The position numbers and the translations under genes were made by a program. Source: Gammaproteobacteria bacterium (lineage in GTDB: Bacteria > Pseudomonadota > Gammaproteobacteria > Xanthomonadales > Wenzhouxiangellaceae). Taken from it: a stretch of DNA of 9,818 bases. The stretch spans positions 1-9,818 of the forward strand of contig PWWM01000150.1 of NCBI GenBank assembly GCA_003561495.1, in the 5' to 3' direction. The notes under the pieces are model-generated. The model saw nothing but the letters and a program-made list of their open reading frames with translations, did not search any database and was not told the DNA's origin. Positions 5,595-9,818 of the stretch are shown one piece after another. Each line of letters starts with the position of its first letter. Position 1 is the stretch's first letter.

Positions 5595-6563
5595 TTACTG
5601 TCGGAAACGGAATCCGGCAAGTCCCAGCATCAGTGCCGCAAGGAGCAGCAAGGCCGGCATGGAAAGTATCGGGACTGCATGGGCCGTCGAGTCTTCCTCG
5701 GGATCCGGCAAGGGCGCCCCGCTCAGCGACTGACAGTTGGCATTGGGGAAAATGGCCAGCGACTCGACTCCAACCAGGGTCTCGGCCACTTTCTCCGCCT
5801 GCCCGGTATGCGGGTCGATACGCAGAATTTCGCTGGGAAAAGTGCCGCTGCTGGTGGCGCGCCGATCGGTAATGGCCCACAGCACGCCATGCTCATCGAA
5901 GGCCAGACCGGCATTGTGATAAGGGCCGGCACCCGGACCCAGCGGCCCGATCAATTCGGCAGTGGCGTTTTCAAGATCAACGGCATACAGGCTGCTCTCG
6001 AAGGTCGAGCCATTGGTTCCACCGCCGGTAGTGATGCCGAAGGCCTGATCACCGATGGTGGCGATATCGGTGATGGGTGCTCCCAGCGAGCCGGACTCGC
6101 CGATCCGGGTGAGGCGACCGGTTTCCATATTCGCAGCGAACAGGGATTGCTCGATATCAGAGACGACATAGGCATTGCCCTGACAATCAAAGGTCATGCC
6201 GAAATCCATGCTCTGCTGCTGGGAGAGCTGCGTGTTATGGAGGTTGGCCGGCCCACCAACCGGAACGGCCAGCCCGGTGACCTGGCTGACCCTGACCAGA
6301 GTCTTGGTATCGTCGTCTGCGCCGTAAAGGGTACCCTCGCCGTCAAAAGCCAGTGCCTCGAGATCCAGGAAGCTGGTCCAGCCGATGTACTCGTGATCGC
6401 CGGTCGACAGATCAATTCGCCACAGGGCATTGACTTCCATGGAGTCGGTTTTGTCGCCGCGGGAATTGACGCCGTAAGCAAAAGGTTGCGCCCACAATTG
6501 CGCACTGTGCATGAAGAGCACGGTCAGCAAAACACACCATTTGAGTGGCGTGATCAGGCGCAT
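5595..6563 (-). CDS. Secreted beta-propeller-like protein with IPTL-CTERM-like C-terminus
   Basis: A 322-residue protein. A signal peptide (hydrophobic 9-19) is probably cut near A25. The body has repeating units of the kind LYxxDLxTGxxxxIG (ALWRIDLSTGDHEYIG, LFAANMETGRLTRIG, LYAVDLENATAELIG, ILRIDPHTGQAEKV) with DLEALAFDGEGTLYG and AGLAFDEHGVLWAIT, which suggests a beta-propeller. The C-terminus is tripartite: VPILS at 297-301, a hydrophobic helix to about 316, then FRFRQ. This resembles the IPTL-CTERM sorting tail, processed by exosortase-type enzymes (XrtH); here it is VPILS rather than IPTLS, and no exosortase gene is in the window. Cys127 and Cys277 may pair. Function unknown. The ribosome site is weak (AGAG 6571-6574). 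It diverges from hemH. Confidence 0.72.
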   Translation of the reverse strand: MRLITPLKWCVLLTVLFMHSAQLWAQPFAYGVNSRGDKTDSMEVNALWRIDLSTGDHEYIGWTSFLDLEALAFDGEGTLYGADDDTKTLVRVSQVTGLAVPVGGPANLHNTQLSQQQSMDFGMTFDCQGNAYVVSDIEQSLFAANMETGRLTRIGESGSLGAPITDIATIGDQAFGITTGGGTNGSTFESSLYAVDLENATAELIGPLGPGAGPYHNAGLAFDEHGVLWAITDRRATSSGTFPSEILRIDPHTGQAEKVAETLVGVESLAIFPNANCQSLSGAPLPDPEEDSTAHAVPILSMPALLLLAALMLGLAGFRFRQ

Positions 6564-6597
6564 TCAGATTCTCTTTTTTATCAGTCCGACATGCCGA

Positions 6598-6627
6598 ATC
6601 ATATCAGAAAGCGTGAAAAACTGACAG
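6598..6627 (-). promoter_or_regulatory. Candidate sigma-70 promoter for the IPTL-CTERM-like gene
   Basis: On the minus strand CTGTCA (6622-6627, four of six matches to TTGACA) is followed after 18 bases by TATGAT (6598-6603, five of six), with the extended-10 TG one base further up. Transcription would start near 6591, about 28 bases before ATG 6563. This is the best promoter match in the window. Confidence 0.5.
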
Positions 6628-6668
6628 CGACGGCAAAATCGGTCGATCCATCCCTCACCCGCCGAAGG

Positions 6669-6674
6669 TAGAAT
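6669..6674 (+). promoter_or_regulatory. Possible -10 element for hemH
   Basis: TAGAAT matches five of six consensus bases and would start transcription near 6681, about 24 bases before the hemH ATG. The bases 16-18 upstream do not resemble a -35 box. The AAAGG at 6690-6694 would be the ribosome site. Confidence 0.3.
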
Positions 6675-6704
6675 CCCTTACTGGTCTTTAAAGGTCCACT
6701 GTTC

Positions 6705-7844
6705 ATGTCTTTTGATGAAAAGAAACTGATTTCCAGTCGAGCCGAGTCGACCGAGGTGGCTGGACACTGTCAGCCGCCCCGAGCGGGCATTCTGATGGTC
6801 AACCTGGGCACTCCAGAGGCGCCAACCGCCAAGGCTCTGCGACCCTACCTGAAGGAATTTCTGGGTGATCCTCGCGTGGTCGAGGTGCCGCGCCCGATCT
6901 GGTGGCTGATTCTCAACGGCATCATCCTGCCCTTCCGGGCGCCGCGCTCGGCCAAAGCCTATGCCAGCGTCTGGACCGACGAGGGTTCACCATTGCTGGT
7001 CAACAATCGCAAGCTTGCGCACAAGCTCCAGTCGCACCTCGACAAGACCCTGCCGCGGGTCGACGTAATGCTGGCGATGACCTACGGCCAACCCTCGATT
7101 GACCGGGCCATCGATCGGCTGCGCGAGGCCAACATCCAGCGTCTGCTGGTGCTGCCGATGTATCCACAGTACTCGGCCACAACCACCGCCGCGGTGTTTG
7201 ACAGCGTGACTCGCTCTTTGCGCCGCCTGCGCTGGCTGCCGGAAGTCCGCTTCATCAATGACTATCACCATGAACCGGCCTGGCTGGATGCCATGGCGGG
7301 TTCGATTCGACGCTTTCAGGAGCAGCATGGTCAACCCGACAAGTTGCTGTTTTCCTTTCACGGCATTCCACGCCGCAACCTGATGGCCGGCGACCCCTAT
7401 TACTGCCAGTGTCAGGTCAGCGCACGCCGGATTGCCGACCGCCTGGACCTGAGCGCAAATGACTGGCAGGTCTCGTTCCAGTCCCGGCTGGGCCGGGCCG
7501 AATGGCTCAAGCCCTACACCGACAAGACCTTGGAGAACCTGGCCGCCAAAGGTGTCAAGCGCGTCCAGGTTGTCTGTCCGGGCTTTTCCATCGACTGCCT
7601 GGAAACCCTGGAAGAAATCGCCATGGAAAACCGTGATGAATTCCTCCACGCCGGTGGCGAGAAGCTCGAATACATTCCCTGCCTCAATGACAGCGACGAT
7701 CACGTCAAGCTGCTGGCCGACCTGTGCCGCAAGCACGGCGAGGGCTGGGTGGAATTTGCCGGTGGGCGGGCCGTGGGCGACCAGCAGATCGAGGAACGCC
7801 TCAAGCGCGTCGAACGAGCCGCCGAGGATCTGGGGCTGGAGTGA
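6705..7844 (+). CDS. hemH: Ferrochelatase
   Basis: A 379-residue ferrochelatase, which inserts Fe2+ into protoporphyrin IX to make protoheme, the last step of the pathway. The core begins GILMVNLGTPEAPT at 28-41. LVLPMYPQYSATTTA lies at 148-162, FSFHGIP at 216-222 holds catalytic His219, and CPGFSIDCLETLEEI at 291-305 holds the conserved Glu300 of the ETLEE motif. YYCQCQ near 232-237 is usual in proteobacterial members and by itself does not prove an iron-sulfur cluster. The first 25 or so residues are a non-conserved extension relative to E. coli HemH; the start is supported by AAAGG at 6690-6694 and the absence of a better in-frame start. It diverges from the IPTL-CTERM-like gene (141 bp between starts) and is followed by recQ on the same strand after 113 bp. 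Confidence 0.98.
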   Translation: MSFDEKKLISSRAESTEVAGHCQPPRAGILMVNLGTPEAPTAKALRPYLKEFLGDPRVVEVPRPIWWLILNGIILPFRAPRSAKAYASVWTDEGSPLLVNNRKLAHKLQSHLDKTLPRVDVMLAMTYGQPSIDRAIDRLREANIQRLLVLPMYPQYSATTTAAVFDSVTRSLRRLRWLPEVRFINDYHHEPAWLDAMAGSIRRFQEQHGQPDKLLFSFHGIPRRNLMAGDPYYCQCQVSARRIADRLDLSANDWQVSFQSRLGRAEWLKPYTDKTLENLAAKGVKRVQVVCPGFSIDCLETLEEIAMENRDEFLHAGGEKLEYIPCLNDSDDHVKLLADLCRKHGEGWVEFAGGRAVGDQQIEERLKRVERAAEDLGLE

Positions 7845-7860
7845 GGCAAAGCCGGCGTTT

Positions 7861-7894
7861 GGGAGAATTCCCATTCGCTGTCGGGAAGATTTCC
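7861..7894. promoter_or_regulatory. Two similar imperfect palindromes, 22 bp apart
   Basis: GGGAGAATTCCC at 7861-7872 and GGGAAGATTTCC at 7883-7894 share a GGGA-n-ATTxCC plan and start 22 bp apart, about two helical turns. Each can also fold as a small hairpin (TGGGA/TCCCA; TCGGGA/TTTCCGA with one G-U pair). There is no T-run, so they do not look like a terminator. They lie in the hemH-recQ spacer and could be a dimer-binding operator. The regulator is unknown. Confidence 0.25.
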
Positions 7895-7957
7895 GATGTG
7901 GCGACCCGTGCCGAACGTTATCCTTGAGGCCGGTTTCACGTTTCAATTGGGCTGAGC

Positions 7958-9808
7958 ATGGACCAGGCCGCTGTCGCCTCGACTTCCACCGATCCGCACC
8001 AGGTTCTGCACAGGGTGTTCGGCTATGAGCATTTTCGTGGCCGCCAGCAGGAGATCATTGAGGCCCTGATCGCCGGCGACAATGCGCTGGTCCTGATGCC
8101 CACCGGCGGCGGAAAATCCCTGTGCTACCAGATTCCCGCACTGATCCGAACCGGCACCGCCGTGGTGGTCTCGCCACTGATTGCCCTGATGCGCGACCAG
8201 GTCGAGGCGCTCAAGCACCACGGCGTAAGCGCTGCCGTGCTCAACTCCAGCCTGGACCCGGCCACCCGTCGCCAGGTCGAAGAGGATCTCGGCGCCGGTC
8301 GGCTGGACCTGATCTACATCGCGCCGGAATCGCTGTTGCGCGAAACCACCCTGCGCATGCTGGACTCGATCAGCCTGTGCCTGTTCGCCATCGACGAGGC
8401 GCACTGCGTGTCCCAGTGGGGTCACGATTTCAGGCCGGAGTACCTCAAGCTGGATGTGCTGGCCGAGCGTTTTCCCCAAGTCCCGCGCATCGCCCTGACC
8501 GCGACCGCCGATGAGCGCACCCGAATCGAGATCGGCAAGCGCTTGCTGGCCGATGGCGCGCGCACCTTCATCGACAGCTTCGACCGCCCCAATCTTCGCT
8601 ATCGTGTCGGGCTGAAGAACAATCCCCGCCAGCAATTGCTGGCCTTTGTCCAGAACGAACACCGTGGCCACTCGGGCATTGTCTATTGCTTCTCGCGCAA
8701 GCGCGCCGAGGACACGGCCGCCTGGCTGGAAGCCAACGGATTGACCGCCCTGCCCTACCATGCCGGCCTCAACGCCGAGCAACGCCAGCACCACCAGGAT
8801 CGCTTCATCAGCGAGGACGGCATCATCATCTGCGCCACCGTGGCCTTCGGCATGGGTATCGACAAGCCCGATGTGCGCTTCGTGGCCCACCTCGATCTGC
8901 CCAAGAGCATCGAGGCTTACTACCAGGAAACCGGTCGGGCCGGACGCGATGGCCTGCCGGCCGATGCCTGGATGGTCTACGGTCTCTCCGACATCATGCA
9001 GATTCGCCAGTTGCTGGCTCAGTCCAGCGCCGACGACCGCCAGCAACGACTGGAACGCGAACGCCTGGAAGCCCTGTTGGCCTACTGCGAGGCGGCCGGT
9101 TGCCGGCGCCCGGTACTGCTCAATTATTTCGAGGAACAACACGCCGGCGACTGTGGCCACTGCGACAACTGCCTGGACCCGCCGGAGACCTGGGATGCCA
9201 CCGAAGCGGCCCGCATGGCCTTGTCGTGCGTGTACCGCACCGGCCAGCGCTTCGGCGCCACACACCTCATCGATGTGCTGCTGGGCAAGTCCACCGACAA
9301 GATCAACCAGTTCGGCCACGATCAGCTGAGTACCTACGGCATCGGGTCCGAGCTGGACAAGAAGACCTGGCACTCCGTCCTGCGCCAATTGCTCGCCCTG
9401 GGTTACCTGCAACCCCACCCGGACGGCCACGGCGGCCTGCAACTGGGCCCGGACTGCCGCGCCCTGCTGCGTGGTGAACAGCAACTGGTGCTGCGCCGCG
9501 ACACCATCCCGGCCACCCGCCGGCGCAAAACCGGGCCCACGGTCGAGGTCGATACCGAATCACCGGCCTGGCAGGCATTGCGAGAATGGCGTCTCATGAC
9601 CGCCCGTGAAGAAGAAGTCCCGCCCTATGTCATCTTTCACGACGCCACCCTGGCGGCCATCATCGACACCTGGCCCGAAACGCTGGACCAACTGGCCGAG
9701 ATCAGCGGCGTGGGGCGGCACAAGCTGGACAAGTATGGTGAGGCGGTGTTGACGGTTTTGGCGGGGATAGAAGCGCGCGCGGGGGGGGGTGAAGAGGTGA
9801 AGAGGTGA
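7958..9808 (+). CDS. recQ: ATP-dependent DNA helicase RecQ
   Basis: A 616-residue RecQ, a 3'-5' DNA helicase acting in recombination, replication-fork repair and suppression of illegitimate exchange. All expected parts are present: LMPTGGGKS (Walker A, 46-54), IDEAHC (Walker B, 145-150), the aromatic-rich loop SQWGHDFRPEY (152-162), the motif VI stretch QETGRAGRDG (323-332), four zinc cysteines at C382, C399, C402 and C405 in the RQC region, a winged helix near 415-505, and a C-terminal HRDC domain at about 534-608 for single-strand contact. Length is normal for the family (E. coli RecQ is about 610). No strong ribosome site precedes the ATG. The last codons (ARAGGGEEVKR) are encoded by a low-complexity repeat tract. 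Confidence 0.98.
   Translation: MDQAAVASTSTDPHQVLHRVFGYEHFRGRQQEIIEALIAGDNALVLMPTGGGKSLCYQIPALIRTGTAVVVSPLIALMRDQVEALKHHGVSAAVLNSSLDPATRRQVEEDLGAGRLDLIYIAPESLLRETTLRMLDSISLCLFAIDEAHCVSQWGHDFRPEYLKLDVLAERFPQVPRIALTATADERTRIEIGKRLLADGARTFIDSFDRPNLRYRVGLKNNPRQQLLAFVQNEHRGHSGIVYCFSRKRAEDTAAWLEANGLTALPYHAGLNAEQRQHHQDRFISEDGIIICATVAFGMGIDKPDVRFVAHLDLPKSIEAYYQETGRAGRDGLPADAWMVYGLSDIMQIRQLLAQSSADDRQQRLERERLEALLAYCEAAGCRRPVLLNYFEEQHAGDCGHCDNCLDPPETWDATEAARMALSCVYRTGQRFGATHLIDVLLGKSTDKINQFGHDQLSTYGIGSELDKKTWHSVLRQLLALGYLQPHPDGHGGLQLGPDCRALLRGEQQLVLRRDTIPATRRRKTGPTVEVDTESPAWQALREWRLMTAREEEVPPYVIFHDATLAAIIDTWPETLDQLAEISGVGRHKLDKYGEAVLTVLAGIEARAGGGEEVKR
9773..9789. repeat. (GC)4-G9 low-complexity tract at the end of recQ
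   Basis: GCGCGCGC at 9773-9780 runs directly into nine G at 9781-9789. It encodes Ala-Arg-Ala-Gly-Gly-Gly. Long G-runs are slippage-prone and also a common sequencing or assembly error site, so the length should be treated with care. Confidence 0.8.
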
Positions 9809-9818
9809 AGAGGTTAAG
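9789..9818. repeat. Octamer tandem repeat GTGAAGAG, three copies plus a partial variant
   Basis: Three perfect copies start at 9789, 9797 and 9805, followed by GTTAAG at 9813-9818, where the window ends; the array probably continues. The recQ stop (TGA 9806-9808) is inside the third copy. Because the unit is 8 bases, successive copies shift frame, and TGA appears in all three frames. Confidence 0.85.

Noticed and set aside
5535..6671. 378-codon plus-strand frame opposite the IPTL-CTERM-like gene
   Set aside because: The minus strand has a signal peptide, propeller-like repeats and a sorting tail; the plus-strand product has none of these and overlaps the end of the BPSS1780-like gene.
6987..7946. 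319-codon minus-strand frame opposite hemH
   Set aside because: Antisense shadow of a clear ferrochelatase gene, with no domain or ribosome site.
7924..7952. TTGAGG as a -35 box for recQ
   Set aside because: No acceptable -10 lies 16-18 bases downstream before the ATG.
7943..9484. Long open frame (513 codons) on the minus strand opposite recQ
   Set aside because: It is a GC-rich shadow of recQ. Its translation is rich in Gly, Ala, Val and Gln with no recognisable domain, while the plus strand carries every RecQ motif.

Overview
The window is about 9.8 kb of GC-rich, densely packed chromosomal DNA. It carries a typical proteobacterial gene set: a type I cytochrome c lipoprotein, ferrochelatase, RecQ, an Ada-like repair protein, an outer-membrane barrel and a BPSS1780-like membrane protein. 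With the lipoproteins and an IPTL-CTERM-like secreted protein, this suggests a gammaproteobacterium, perhaps of the Chromatiales/Xanthomonadales type; that placement is an inference. I see no insertion sequence, phage gene, CRISPR array, tRNA or rRNA.

Left part (1-2926): the 3' end of a sigma-70 region 4 protein (ECF-like), then a DUF4197 lipoprotein. A 22-codon micro-ORF joins the two, with an ATGA overlap at each end. Convergent to them is a stand-alone DUF4157 (eCIS core) gene encoding a 110-residue protein with an HELAH motif. A structured intergenic stretch with an orphan terminator-like hairpin leads to a fused AraC-type HTH / O6-methylguanine-DNA methyltransferase. The tail of that gene overlaps, convergently, a small outer-membrane beta-barrel gene.

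Middle part (2315-5587): on the minus strand a likely operon runs cytochrome c lipoprotein, rhomboid protease (GTGA stop/start overlap), outer-membrane barrel. It diverges from a plus-strand pair, a LOG-family phosphoribohydrolase-like protein and a six-helix membrane protein (ATGA overlap). The two divergent start codons are only 10 bp apart, so each unit's promoter must lie inside the other's coding sequence, or transcripts must be nearly leaderless.

Right part (5595-9818): a secreted, beta-propeller-like protein with a C-terminal VPILS-hydrophobic-basic tail resembling the IPTL-CTERM sorting signal, on the minus strand, diverges from hemH. recQ follows hemH after a 113-bp spacer with two similar imperfect palindromes 22 bp apart. 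recQ ends in a (GC)4-G9 tract and octamer tandem repeats that run off the window.

Most genes are ordinary housekeeping or accessory genes. I found no convincing new multi-gene system. The least explained items are the lone DUF4157 gene with a possible antisense transcript across it, the micro-ORF relay, the IPTL-CTERM-like protein and the repeat tract at the recQ end.
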